Assembly (NCBI GenBank): GCA_963701205.1
Contig: OY969575.1
Coordinates: forward strand, 186,001 to 250,000
Origin: JALZKA01 sp963701205
Lineage (GTDB): Bacteria; Actinomycetota; Thermoleophilia; Solirubrobacterales; 70-9
Direction of reading: 5' to 3'
DNA length: 64,000 nucleotides
The notes below the pieces were generated by a model, which worked only from the letters and a program-made list of their open reading frames with translations, had not been told where the DNA came from and ran no database searches. The stretch's first letter is position 1, and every line of letters starts with the position of its first letter. The position numbers and the translations under genes were made by a program. Below, one piece after another: positions 1 through 8,124 of the stretch.

Positions 1-566
1 ACCTCGGCACCGAAACCGCTTGACAGGGCAACGTCTTCCTGCATGACAATCGTTGCGCGCTTCCCCTGGGCCACAAGTGATGCCGCGACCTCGCAGCCGA
101 TGTAGCTGCCGCCGATCAGGACCACGTGCTCGGCGCTCTCGGTGTCCTCGCTGATCTTGTCGGCATTGCCGAATGCGCGGAGATAGTGGATTCCCTCAAG
201 CTGGGCGCCCGGCACGCGCAAGATGTTGACCATCGCGCCGGTGGCAAGCAACGCCTTGGCGAAACGAACGTCCTCCCCACCCTGGATCGTCGCCGTTCGC
301 GCTTCGACATCAAGGCCCATCACGCTCTTGCCGGTCAACAACTCGACCTTCTTGTCGGCGTACCACTCGCGCTCGTGGACGAATGCATCCTCGCGCTCGG
401 ACTCGCCTCGCAAGTACTCCTTTGAAAGCGGCGGGCGATCGTAGGGCGGGTCCGGCTCGCGACCAACCAAAAGGATGCTGCCCTCGGCGCCACGACGCCG
501 AAGCTCCGCCGCGCAGTAGGCCGACGCGACGCCTCCCCCGACTAGGAGGAACTCGACTTCCCTCAA
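1..566 (-). CDS. FAD-dependent NAD(P)H oxidoreductase (ferredoxin-reductase-like), 3' end outside window
   Basis: The first 188 residues of a two-dinucleotide-binding-domain flavoprotein are present; the C-terminus lies beyond base 1. An FAD-binding GGG motif is at residues 10-12, the RPPLSKE stretch typical of ferredoxin/putidaredoxin reductase-like enzymes is near 44-50, an ATG-type FAD motif is near 108-111, and a second Rossmann motif GGSYIG for NAD(P)H is at 152-157. The start is TTG, overlapping the TGA of the upstream TrkA gene by 4 bp (TTGA), so it is translationally coupled and the last visible gene of the APC/TrkA operon. The electron acceptor cannot be told from this part. Family call is firm, substrate unknown. 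Confidence 0.85.
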   Translation of the reverse strand, partial: MREVEFLLVGGGVASAYCAAELRRRGAEGSILLVGREPDPPYDRPPLSKEYLRGESEREDAFVHEREWYADKKVELLTGKSVMGLDVEARTATIQGGEDVRFAKALLATGAMVNILRVPGAQLEGIHYLRAFGNADKISEDTESAEHVVLIGGSYIGCEVAASLVAQGKRATIVMQEDVALSSGFGAE

Positions 567-1243
567 GCCGGGTCCTCGGGACCGAAGAACGCGGTCAGGT
601 CCTCCTCGACCTTGGGATCAAGCACAGCCAAGATCTCGTCGCCCGGTTCAAGCACGGTGTCGGCGACCGGCACGAAGCCCTCGCGACCCCGGAGCACCGA
701 GATCAGCAGCGTGCCTTCGGGCATCTTCAGGTCACCGACGCGCTGGCCCGCAGCGCGTGAGTCATCGGGCAGGAGCATCTCGATTATCTCCAGGCGCTGT
801 TCAGGCAGGTCGAGCAGGTGGACGAGTCCGTACTCGGGCACCTCGTGCTCGATCAGGCGCAAGATCAGGTCGGTTGCCGAGACGACCGGTCGGATCCCAA
901 GCAAGTCGAAGTGCTCGCGGTTACGCGGGTTGTTGACCCGGGCAATGATGCGGTCAACCAGGTACTTCTCCTTCGCCACCTGGCAGATCAACATGTTGTC
1001 CTCGTCGTCGCCGGTCACCGCGATCACCATGTCCGCGCGTTGGATCCCGGCGCGTTCAAGGACCCAGAGCTCCGAGGCATCCCCGTATTGGATGTTGTGC
1101 TCAAGCTCCTGCTCAACGGTCGCGTAGCGATCTCGGTTCTCCTCGATCAAGGTCACCTCATGGCCCTTCTCGAGTAACTCGCGAGCCAGGTTCCAACCAA
1201 CCTTGCCGGCCCCAACCACGATCGCGTACATACGGTCGGCCAT
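563..1243 (-). CDS. TrkA-type RCK potassium-transport regulatory protein (second of pair)
   Basis: A 226-residue cytosolic protein with an N-terminal NAD-binding RCK_N/KTN domain (GAGKVG near residue 12, acidic residue at the end of beta-2, TGDDEDN at the dinucleotide site) and a C-terminal RCK_C domain from about residue 140. Such proteins form rings that gate K+ channels and transporters in response to NAD(H), ATP/ADP or cyclic di-AMP. It starts 3 nt after the preceding TrkA gene. No TrkH or KtrB membrane subunit is present in the window; the nearest membrane partners are the two APC-USP permeases upstream in the same operon. The arrangement resembles mycobacterial ceoB/ceoC. Confidence 0.9.
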   Translation of the reverse strand: MADRMYAIVVGAGKVGWNLARELLEKGHEVTLIEENRDRYATVEQELEHNIQYGDASELWVLERAGIQRADMVIAVTGDDEDNMLICQVAKEKYLVDRIIARVNNPRNREHFDLLGIRPVVSATDLILRLIEHEVPEYGLVHLLDLPEQRLEIIEMLLPDDSRAAGQRVGDLKMPEGTLLISVLRGREGFVPVADTVLEPGDEILAVLDPKVEEDLTAFFGPEDPA

Positions 1244-1246
1244 GGC

Positions 1247-1732
1247 CTAGACCTCGTCGTCTTCGTGGTCGGCGGAGCCGATCTTTGGCGTGAGCCCGGC
1301 CGAGCGCATGGCCACGGCCTGAACTTCACTTTCAAGCATCTCGATCGCGACCCGCGTCGGGCAGATCGTGTGGACGCCCTGGCGCTCGTACCACTCGGCG
1401 CGCAGCGGGTCAAGCACCCGGGCGATCACGGTCGGAACGTTAAAGCGCCGCTTGGCAAGCTGGGCAATGATGATGTTGGTGTTGTCGCCGTCGGTCGCCG
1501 CGACAAAGACGTCGGCGCGCTCGACACCGGCCGCTTTAAGGGCTTCGACTTCGAGCGCGGTGCCGACGGTGAATTGGCCGCCCATGTCTTCCCAGGGCTT
1601 TTCCAGCGAGATCTCGAGACGTGCGTGGGACTCGGGGTCTTCGTCCAGGCACGAGATCTCGTGCCCCTCGCGCAACATCGCGCGGGCCAGCGATGAGCCA
1701 ACCCTGCCAACTCCGACAATCAGGATGAACAT
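1247..1732 (-). CDS. TrkA-N (RCK_N) domain protein (first of pair)
   Basis: A 161-residue single-domain RCK_N protein. GVGRVG near residue 7 is the dinucleotide-binding glycine loop, LDEDPE follows beta-2, and AATDGDNTN matches the usual ligand-contact segment. Unlike its 226-residue neighbour it ends soon after the Rossmann domain, so there is no full RCK_C domain. A short plus a long RCK protein side by side is the CeoB/CeoC pattern and suggests a hetero-oligomeric ring. It begins 12 nt after the stop of the APC-USP permease. Confidence 0.88.
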   Translation of the reverse strand: MFILIVGVGRVGSSLARAMLREGHEISCLDEDPESHARLEISLEKPWEDMGGQFTVGTALEVEALKAAGVERADVFVAATDGDNTNIIIAQLAKRRFNVPTVIARVLDPLRAEWYERQGVHTICPTRVAIEMLESEVQAVAMRSAGLTPKIGSADHEDDEV

Positions 1733-1744
1733 TGGTGCAGCACT

Positions 1745-3685
1745 TTACTCACGGTCGGGCGCCGTGACCAGAACACGGCAGTGTGCTTTGCGCAGGACGT
1801 ACTCCGTTGCCGGGCCAATTTCCGGCGGTCGGCTGCCCCCGAGCCCGCCAAAGATCGCGCCGCCACGGATCCGAGACGGTGGCTCGGCGCCCATGACGAT
1901 CATCTCGGCGTTCATCTCGCGCGCCGCCTGGACGATGCCGGTGCCGATATCGCGCGCCCGGACCACCGTTAGCTGAACTTCAACCGTTTCGTACTCCTCG
2001 GCAATCAGGCTCGCGCGCTCCGTTGCGCGATTCGCGATCTCCATCAACTCAGTTGGCGGGGGCGCGTTCAAAGGAACCGTCAGCGGCCGCTCGACTACGT
2101 ACACGATCCGCAAGCGGGGTTCGGATTCGCCCGCGCGCTTCGCTGCGGCGGCAAGGCGCCCCGCGGTGCTGACGATGTCGTCGTCAAGGGCGGTGCCGAA
2201 GACGGGAACCAGAATGTCCTGGTACTCGACGGCGACCCGTTCCTTCGCCAGCGATCGGGCGGGGACCGTGACGCGCTTGGTAAGCGTCGTGTGCTCGAAG
2301 ACCTTCCGGTAGATCACGTAGGCAAAGAGGCCAAACGCCATCCATCCGCCCCCGACCCACCGGGCCTCGTCGTGGTAGGCGATCACGCTGATCCAGGCCA
2401 AGCCCGTCAACAGGAGCCCCGCAACCGCCGGCAGCGGTAAATCGGCACCGCCCAGCCGGGCGTTCAGCGGCACCCTGAATGGGCGCTCGCGTTCAGGGCG
2501 CCGGTAGCGCAGGCGGATGACCGAGGCGTGGGCAATCGCGATTGCAAGGGTCGCCCCGAACGCGTAGATACCGGCGAGCATCTCGATGTCGCTGGGGATG
2601 ACGAGCGCGGTGGCAATGGCGGCCGCCACCAGGATCGCAACGTGTGGCGTGCCCCGGCCCGCGCTGAGCTTGCCAAGCCAGCTCGGGATCTGGCGGTTGG
2701 TCGCCAAGGAATGAACGTGCCGAGACAGGCCGAGCATTGCCGTCGAGGCCGCCCAGAACAAAACGGCGGGTGCCACCAGGACCACGGCAATCTGCATCAG
2801 ATCGGAGACCCACGCGGGGTCAAAGCTCATGGCGACCCCAAGGACAGGATCGTCGATGAACTCCCCGCCCAATGCCGTTGCGGGACCATCGGATCCAGCG
2901 ACCACCGGCACCGCCATCAGCGCAACGGCGGCGACTCCGGCATAGACAATTGGCAACAACGCGGCGCCGACTGCAACCGACCGTCGCAGGTCGCGCTGAG
3001 CCCAGTTTATGTCCGGCGCAAGATCGGCGGCCGCCTCGATCCCGGCAAAAGCCACCGTCGCGATCACGAGCGCGTAGATCGCATCTTCAAACGTCGGGCT
3101 TCCAAAGACGTCAAGGTTCTGGGTCAAGAGCGCCGGGTCGAACACCACAACCGCGCCAACGATGATCAACAGGAGCTGAACGATCAGGTCGCCCGCGGCG
3201 AGTGCCGTCAGCAGACCCTGGTGCCTGAACCCCCACCAGCCGAGAATGTTCAGGATCGCGACCCCGACAACCACTCCCGTCGCCGTCAGCACCTCACCGA
3301 CGCCGTGACCAAAGCCGTCCCAGACGGGGGCCAGGTAGTGCGGGACGGAGACGGCGGCGAGCGCGACGACGACGATGAAGTCGATCAAGAGCGCCCATGC
3401 GGCAATGAAGCTGATGAGCTCGTTGAAGGCGTGACGCGCGATGTTGGAAGAGCCACCCCGATCCGGATACATCGCACCGCCCTCGGCGAACGTCATCGTC
3501 GCAAGCACAAACATCAGGCCCGCACCGAGGAAGATGAGAGGGGTCAATCCCAGCCCCTTGCCGGCAACCACGCCGAGCGAGAAATACAGTGAAAAGCCGA
3601 CCGCCGAGTAGGCGACGGCGAAGAGCGCCGGCACCCCAAAGGCCCGGCGCGAGAGTGCGTGCCCCTGTTTCGTCGGCTCACTCAT
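1745..3685 (-). CDS. APC-superfamily permease fused to a C-terminal universal stress (USP) domain, copy 2
   Basis: A 646-residue protein with about 12 hydrophobic segments over residues 10-460, followed by a soluble USP-like alpha/beta domain from about 495 (VEYQDILVPVFGT start, MGAEPPSRIRGG near the end). The start is ATG at 3685, which overlaps the TGA of the 69-aa gene by 4 bp (ATGA); a longer frame to 3745 would overlap that gene and lacks support. TM1 carries VAYSAVG and TM3 LLIDFIVVVALA. It shares this architecture with the permease at 3893. Substrate is unknown: amino acids or polyamines by family default, K+ conceivable from the TrkA genes directly downstream. Confidence 0.85.
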   Translation of the reverse strand: MSEPTKQGHALSRRAFGVPALFAVAYSAVGFSLYFSLGVVAGKGLGLTPLIFLGAGLMFVLATMTFAEGGAMYPDRGGSSNIARHAFNELISFIAAWALLIDFIVVVALAAVSVPHYLAPVWDGFGHGVGEVLTATGVVVGVAILNILGWWGFRHQGLLTALAAGDLIVQLLLIIVGAVVVFDPALLTQNLDVFGSPTFEDAIYALVIATVAFAGIEAAADLAPDINWAQRDLRRSVAVGAALLPIVYAGVAAVALMAVPVVAGSDGPATALGGEFIDDPVLGVAMSFDPAWVSDLMQIAVVLVAPAVLFWAASTAMLGLSRHVHSLATNRQIPSWLGKLSAGRGTPHVAILVAAAIATALVIPSDIEMLAGIYAFGATLAIAIAHASVIRLRYRRPERERPFRVPLNARLGGADLPLPAVAGLLLTGLAWISVIAYHDEARWVGGGWMAFGLFAYVIYRKVFEHTTLTKRVTVPARSLAKERVAVEYQDILVPVFGTALDDDIVSTAGRLAAAAKRAGESEPRLRIVYVVERPLTVPLNAPPPTELMEIANRATERASLIAEEYETVEVQLTVVRARDIGTGIVQAAREMNAEMIVMGAEPPSRIRGGAIFGGLGGSRPPEIGPATEYVLRKAHCRVLVTAPDRE

Positions 3686-3891
3686 GACCGGTTGGCGATA
3701 TAGATCCGGCCCACGCCGAGCGCTGTGAACGCCACCCCGAGCCAAACGCCAAACGCGCCGGGCCCGCCACCGCGGGCAAGCGTGAGGATGATCATCGCCA
3801 CGCCAAAGACACAGATCACGGAGGCGAAGACGCGGGTCGTGCCTCGATAGACACGCTCCGCCGTCGATCTTTCGTTCGGCACGCCGGGCAT
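3682..3891 (-). CDS. Small two-TM membrane protein between the two permeases
   Basis: A 69-residue protein with two predicted membrane helices (about 20-36 and 45-65) and a basic N-terminus. It starts one base after the TAG of the upstream permease and overlaps the ATG of the next permease by 4 bp, so all three are translationally coupled. I recognise no family. Its position suggests an accessory subunit of the APC-USP transporters, but there is no direct evidence. Confidence 0.7.
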   Translation of the reverse strand: MPGVPNERSTAERVYRGTTRVFASVICVFGVAMIILTLARGGGPGAFGVWLGVAFTALGVGRIYIANRS

Positions 3892-3892
3892 C

Positions 3893-5785
3893 CTAGGACG
3901 GCCCCTTTAGGAAGATTCCCGCCCGCGCCTCGTCCGGGGCCGCGGTGACGATCACCCGGCACGGACGCTTCGCCAGGACCGCAGCCAGAGTCTTGGTGTA
4001 GTTCGGCGCGCCCGCCCGGTAGCGCAACTGCATGACGATCGCGGCGGAGCCGTTGCGGGTCGCCTCCTCGACGATGGCGCCCGCGGACTGCCCGGGGCGC
4101 ACCCGCACCACCGAACCGGAGACGCGCTGGCCGCAGATCAGCTTTGCCCGCTCGACCTTCGCCTGGGCCACGCCCTCCGCCTCGTCGAGTCGCGCGTTGA
4201 GCGGCAGATGGCTCGGGACCACCATCACGGACATGATGTGGATTGCCCGGCGTTTGCGGGCTGCAAGCGCCATCGCGGTGGCAACCATCTCGTCGTTGAA
4301 CGGATCTTCGTCGAACGCGACCAGGACGCTCTCGTACTCGATTTCCTCAACCCCGAGTGGCTCCAGCGACTCGACCCTGATCGTCTGCCGAGCCAGCAGG
4401 TCCTGGCTGCGCCGATAAAGCAGATAGATCGCCAGGCCAAGCGCCATCCAGATCATCCCCAAGACCAGGGTGCGGATATTGAGGGCCATGACGACCAGCC
4501 AGGCCGAGAAGGTGCCAAGGCCGCCGATGATCGCCGTCATCGGGTAGGAGATGCCGCGGATTCGCAGCTGAAACGGCGGACTCCACGGTCGCTCGCGATC
4601 GCTCAAACGGCGGCGCAGCCAGAGCACCGAGACATGCGCGACGGTGAACGAGAGCATCGCCCCGAACGAGTACATCGTCGCAAGCAGTTCGGCCTCGCCA
4701 GGCAAAATCGCGAGGGCCGAGAGCGATCCGAACAGGACGATCGAGACGTACGGCGTCTTGTACTTCGGATGGATCCGGCGAAGGATCTGTGGAAGCTGGC
4801 GGTATTGCCCCATCGAGAAGGTCAGGCGCGAGAGCCCGATCAGCCCGGCGTTCGTCGCGATGATCAGGATCACGCCGGCCAACAACCCGACGTAGACCCT
4901 CAGGGCGTCCGTGATGCCGTCCGTCAGACCGAGGTTGTCGACGATCCCAAGCATCGGGTTCTCGGCGTAGGTCGTAGCAAGCGTCGTTGTAAATCCATCG
5001 GGGCCCTCCGTGACAGGCATCGCCGAAAGCGCGACCAGTGGAATCAACAAGAACAGGGTCAGGACGGCGACCACCACTAGTCCAATGGCCGCCGGGACCG
5101 TGCGCTCGGCGTCGCGCGCCTCCTCGGACATGTTCGAGAGCGTCTCGATCCCCGTGTAGGCGATCATTCCGACCGCGATCCCGAGCGCAAAATCTCCCCA
5201 AGTGGGCGCGATCCCGAATTGAACATTCGCCGTGAGGACATCCGGGCTGAACACGAGCGCGACACCAACGCCAACCAGAACAACCTGGGTCAAGAGGTCC
5301 GCGATTGCCAGGAAGAAGTTCAGCTTGGCGGACTCCTGGCTGCCCACCACGTTGACCACACAAAGAAGTCCGACCAAGACGACTGCGGCGATGATGTCGC
5401 CGGGCGACTCGCCGAGCGGCGCCCAGATGACCTCCAGGTAGTGGGGAACAAAGAACGCCGAAATCGCAACGGTGATGATGTAGTTCAGAAGCTGGCCCCA
5501 GGCAGCGATGAAGCTGACCAGCTCGTTGAACGCGTGCCGGGCAAAGCTCGACGAGCCGCCAGCCTCGGGAAACATGACCGTCGCCTCCGCGTATGTCGCG
5601 GCGGTACAGACGAAGATAAAGCCGGCGATCGCGAAGGCGAGCGGCGTCAGCCCAAGGGCAAACGCCGCAACGACGCCAAGCGCGTAGTAGATCGACGACC
5701 CGACGTTGCCGTACGCGGTCGAAAAAAGCGCGCCGGTGCCGTGCACCCGGCGTAGCGTCGCTTCCCTGGGAATCCGCTCTGCCAC
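3893..5785 (-). CDS. APC-superfamily permease fused to a C-terminal universal stress (USP) domain, copy 1
   Basis: A 630-residue protein with about 12 TM segments followed by a USP-like domain (EYESVLVAFDEDP onward, last ~150 residues). TM1 has STAYGNVGSS, TM3 LLNYIITVAIS and TM6 TGIETLSN. I chose GTG at 5785 because TACACT lies 8 nt upstream (5794-5799), a good leaderless -10, while the longer frame to 5833 would run into the divergent glyoxalase start. It is the first gene of the operon. Permease-USP fusions occur among cationic amino-acid transporter-like proteins and resemble KimA-type K+ importers in layout; substrate is undetermined. Confidence 0.85.
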   Translation of the reverse strand: MAERIPREATLRRVHGTGALFSTAYGNVGSSIYYALGVVAAFALGLTPLAFAIAGFIFVCTAATYAEATVMFPEAGGSSSFARHAFNELVSFIAAWGQLLNYIITVAISAFFVPHYLEVIWAPLGESPGDIIAAVVLVGLLCVVNVVGSQESAKLNFFLAIADLLTQVVLVGVGVALVFSPDVLTANVQFGIAPTWGDFALGIAVGMIAYTGIETLSNMSEEARDAERTVPAAIGLVVVAVLTLFLLIPLVALSAMPVTEGPDGFTTTLATTYAENPMLGIVDNLGLTDGITDALRVYVGLLAGVILIIATNAGLIGLSRLTFSMGQYRQLPQILRRIHPKYKTPYVSIVLFGSLSALAILPGEAELLATMYSFGAMLSFTVAHVSVLWLRRRLSDRERPWSPPFQLRIRGISYPMTAIIGGLGTFSAWLVVMALNIRTLVLGMIWMALGLAIYLLYRRSQDLLARQTIRVESLEPLGVEEIEYESVLVAFDEDPFNDEMVATAMALAARKRRAIHIMSVMVVPSHLPLNARLDEAEGVAQAKVERAKLICGQRVSGSVVRVRPGQSAGAIVEEATRNGSAAIVMQLRYRAGAPNYTKTLAAVLAKRPCRVIVTAAPDEARAGIFLKGPS

Positions 5786-5793
5786 AGCGGGCG

Positions 5794-5799
5794 AGTGTA
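5794..5799 (-). promoter_or_regulatory. -10 element of APC-USP/TrkA operon
   Basis: TACACT (minus strand) ends 8 nt before the GTG start at 5785. No clear -35 is seen. Confidence 0.5.
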
Positions 5800-5831
5800 C
5801 GCCTGAAATCAGCCGGGTATACGGTGGGCCC

Positions 5832-6209
5832 ATGAGCTCGCAACTGATTCACACCTGCTACCGGATCACCGACATCGATCGGTCGGTCGACTTTTACTCA
5901 AAGCTGGGGTTCGAGGAGATCCACCGGATGCCAATTGGCGACGATGCGACAAACGTCTTCATGGGCCTGCCGGGCGACGGTGCGCGCCTTGAGTTGACCT
6001 TCAACCACGGCCAAACCGACCCCTACGAAATCGGCACGGGCTACGGGCATATTGCGATCACGGCCGACGATCTCGACGGCACGCTGGAGCGCCTTGCCTC
6101 GATCGGCATCGAGCCGGAGAGGCCCCCCTACACGGTCCGCGACGGGGGATCGCGCCTGTGTTTCGTGCGCGATCCGGATGGGTACAGGATCGAACTGCTC
6201 GAGGGATAG
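5832..6209 (+). CDS. Glyoxalase I / VOC-family metalloenzyme
   Basis: A 125-residue vicinal-oxygen-chelate protein in the length range of bacterial glyoxalase I. The four metal ligands of that family can be placed at His7, Glu54, His73 and Glu121, and the N-terminus (IHTCYRITDIDRSVDFY) matches lactoylglutathione lyases. The likely reaction is isomerisation of a thiol-methylglyoxal adduct; in actinobacteria the thiol would probably be mycothiol rather than glutathione, which is inference. A TATACG box lies 8 nt upstream. It is followed after 41 bp by a cupin gene in the same direction. Confidence 0.85.
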   Translation: MSSQLIHTCYRITDIDRSVDFYSKLGFEEIHRMPIGDDATNVFMGLPGDGARLELTFNHGQTDPYEIGTGYGHIAITADDLDGTLERLASIGIEPERPPYTVRDGGSRLCFVRDPDGYRIELLEG

Positions 6210-6250
6210 CATCTGATCGAAGTGGCAGGAGGCGACCAAAGGAGGAACCC

Positions 6251-6607
6251 ATGAGAGCGATACGACAGGCTGACGCGCCGATCGCAATGGAAGACGAGGG
6301 ACTCGACATTCGGGTCGAGGAGATCGGCGGTGGCATGACGACTATGTTCGTGACCGTCCCGAAAGGTTTCGATCTTCGCCCGGCACTCGTTGGTCAGCCC
6401 GGCGATCTTTGCCCTTGCCCTCATTGGGGCTACATGCTGCGCGGCCGAGTAAAGATGCACACAGCAGATGGCGAGGAGATCTATGAGGCCGGCCAGGCGT
6501 TCTACTGGGGACCGGGACACGCGCCGGAGGCTATGGAGGACTCCGAGTACATCGACTTCTCGCCAACCGGCGAGCTCACTCCGGTCCTCGAGCACATCAG
6601 CCAGTAG
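6251..6607 (+). CDS. Cupin-fold protein
   Basis: A 118-residue protein with a beta-barrel pattern: CPHWGYMLRGRVKMHTADGEEIYEAGQAFYWGPGHAPE resembles cupin motifs, with a YxLxGR core and a PGH turn. The start is fixed by a strong ribosome-binding site, AAAGGAGG, about 6 nt before ATG. It probably shares a transcript with the glyoxalase. Binding ligand or metal cannot be assigned; the usual His-x-His of motif 1 is not clear. Confidence 0.7.
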   Translation: MRAIRQADAPIAMEDEGLDIRVEEIGGGMTTMFVTVPKGFDLRPALVGQPGDLCPCPHWGYMLRGRVKMHTADGEEIYEAGQAFYWGPGHAPEAMEDSEYIDFSPTGELTPVLEHISQ

Positions 6608-6649
6608 GAGGCGGCGACTCCCTAGCGGGCCGATGCACGATTCTGGGGT

Positions 6650-7003
6650 CTAGAGGGTCGCGCGGCCGATGTAGTACCCGGCCGCAGCAGCGGCAAGACC
6701 GAGCACGACGGACGCAGTCACGTACACGAGCGCCCGCAGCGGTTCCCCTGCCTCAATATCGAGGAACGCCTGAACCGAGAAGGTCGAGAAGGTCGTGAAG
6801 CCGCCAAGGAATCCGACGCCGGCAACGGTTCTGAAGTCCTCGCTGAACGTGTGGGTGGCAACCAGCAGGCCCAGGAGCAGCGATCCCGCCACGTTGATCC
6901 CCACCGTCGCCCAGGGCAGGGCGTCGGCGTGGAAGGGAGTTGAGATCGCGTAGCGGGCCATTACCCCGGCGGCGCCCGCCACGCCGACAAGAAGCAGCGT
7001 CAC
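6650..7003 (-). CDS. crcB: Fluoride exporter CrcB/Fluc
   Basis: A 117-residue protein with four TM helices, the size of a Fluc subunit. GGFTTFSTFS (about residues 67-76) is the diagnostic phenylalanine/threonine pore motif, and the GxxxR-type sequence near the N-terminus (GVMARYAIS) also fits. It forms a dual-topology dimeric F- channel in the membrane. The start is GTG at 7003. It follows the FMN oxidase gene by 37 bp with a 13-codon mini-ORF bridging the gap. A single copy here implies a homodimer or a partner elsewhere. No fluoride riboswitch fits in the short leader. Confidence 0.92.
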   Translation of the reverse strand: MTLLLVGVAGAAGVMARYAISTPFHADALPWATVGINVAGSLLLGLLVATHTFSEDFRTVAGVGFLGGFTTFSTFSVQAFLDIEAGEPLRALVYVTASVVLGLAAAAAGYYIGRATL

Positions 7004-7041
7004 GACTGGGCGCCCGGGAGGCGATCGGATTCATCGGTCAT
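7000..7041 (-). other. 13-codon mini-ORF bridging the oxidase gene and crcB
   Basis: ATG at 7041 overlaps the oxidase TGA (ATGA) and its own TGA overlaps the crcB GTG start (GTGA); the frame encodes MTDESDRLPGAQS. The two 4-bp overlaps would let ribosomes pass from the oxidase gene to crcB. It may be chance. Confidence 0.3.
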
Positions 7042-8102
7042 GACGGCCGCCGTGAGATATGGGCCCGGGTCACGTCCGCGGGCGTTGGGCAACCCAGGAG
7101 CGCGAGAGCAAGGCGAATCTCGTCGTGGAGGAGCTCAAGAACCCGGCGTGCTCCGGGCTCGCCACCGGCCGCGAGACCCCACAGTGCTGGGCGTCCGACC
7201 AAGACTGCGCTGGCCCCGAGCGCGAGTGCCACGAGCACATCCGTTCCGCGCCGCACGCCACCATCGACGAGGACGGGAACTCGGCCCGCCACGGCGTCGG
7301 CCACGGCCGGAAGCGCATCAATCGTGGCGATGGCTCCGTCGAGCTGGCGCCCGCCGTGGTTTGAGACCACGACCCCGGCGGCTCCCGCCTCGATCGCAAG
7401 CTCAGCGTCAGCGGCGCTGACGATCCCCTTGATTACGACGGGCAACTCGCACCCTGCGGTCAGGGCGGCGAGCGCGTCCCAGTCGAGCGCCGGATCCACG
7501 AGATCGAAAGCCTCCTGGACGCTCACGGGGCGATCGGACCCGATGGCCGCCTGCACGCTAGGAACGCCGGTTTCAACCTGAAATCCGGTTCGCAGGTCGC
7601 GCTCGCGGCGGCCCGCGAATGGGGCATCCACCGTCAGGAGGACTGCGGTGAACCCCGAGGCAACGGCCTCGGCCAGGAGCGCTTCCGTCACCACACTGTC
7701 GCGAAAGCAATACAGCTGAAACCAGCGCTGGGTGTCGGGCGCCGCCCGGGCCACGTCACTCGGGGTTGCGCTGGCGAGAGTCGAAAGGCTGAACACGGTT
7801 CCGGCGGCGCCGGCGGCACGGGCCATAGCCTCCTCGCCGTCCGGGTCCACCAGCCGCTGGAACGCAACGGGCGCAACAGCAAGCGGCATCGAGAGCGTCG
7901 AGCCGTAGAGATCAATCGTGCAATCAACCGCCGACACGTCCACCAAGACGCGTGGAATCAGCTCCCAGTCGGCGTATGCGGCGACGTTTCTGCGCAACGT
8001 TCGCTCGTCGCCCGCGCCTCCTGCAAAGTAACCCAACGGGCCGGCGTCGAGCAGGTTTCCCGCAGCCTGTTCGAAGTCAGCAACGTTGACGTGGGCGTCC
8101 AT
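7038..8102 (-). CDS. FMN-dependent alpha-hydroxy-acid oxidase/dehydrogenase
   Basis: A 354-residue TIM-barrel flavoenzyme of the lactate/glycolate oxidase family. Visible family features are Tyr25 in GYFAGGAGDE, WFQLY at 127-131, Lys225 (PVVIKGI) and the active-site SNHGGRQLD at 247-255 with catalytic His249 and Arg252, then DGGVRRGTD binding the FMN phosphate. It oxidises a 2-hydroxy acid to a 2-oxo acid; lactate, glycolate and mandelate-type substrates cannot be separated from sequence. The ATG at 8102 is preceded by TAAGGT at 6 nt. It is transcribed away from the NTF2-like gene and coupled to crcB downstream. Confidence 0.9.
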   Translation of the reverse strand: MDAHVNVADFEQAAGNLLDAGPLGYFAGGAGDERTLRRNVAAYADWELIPRVLVDVSAVDCTIDLYGSTLSMPLAVAPVAFQRLVDPDGEEAMARAAGAAGTVFSLSTLASATPSDVARAAPDTQRWFQLYCFRDSVVTEALLAEAVASGFTAVLLTVDAPFAGRRERDLRTGFQVETGVPSVQAAIGSDRPVSVQEAFDLVDPALDWDALAALTAGCELPVVIKGIVSAADAELAIEAGAAGVVVSNHGGRQLDGAIATIDALPAVADAVAGRVPVLVDGGVRRGTDVLVALALGASAVLVGRPALWGLAAGGEPGARRVLELLHDEIRLALALLGCPTPADVTRAHISRRPS

Positions 8103-8108
8103 CCCGAC

Positions 8109-8114
8109 ACCTTA
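8109..8114 (-). promoter_or_regulatory. -10 element of the hydroxy-acid oxidase gene (leaderless)
   Basis: TAAGGT on the minus strand with exactly 6 nt to the ATG at 8102; it overlaps the divergent -10 by two bases. Confidence 0.55.
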
Positions 8115-8118
8115 TGCT
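8113..8118 (+). promoter_or_regulatory. -10 element of the NTF2-like gene (leaderless)
   Basis: TATGCT with exactly 6 nt to the ATG at 8125; its first two bases are shared with the opposite -10 hexamer. Confidence 0.55.
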
Positions 8119-8124
8119 GCCGCC

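Noticed and set aside
2528..5852. Long open frames antisense to the APC-USP genes (up to about 500 codons)
   Set aside because: Low-complexity Arg/Asp-rich translations typical of GC-rich antisense frames; the permease frames have coherent TM and USP domains.
7004..7037. Fluoride riboswitch upstream of crcB
   Set aside because: Only 34 bp separate crcB from the oxidase gene, too short for the crcB motif, and no matching fold was seen.
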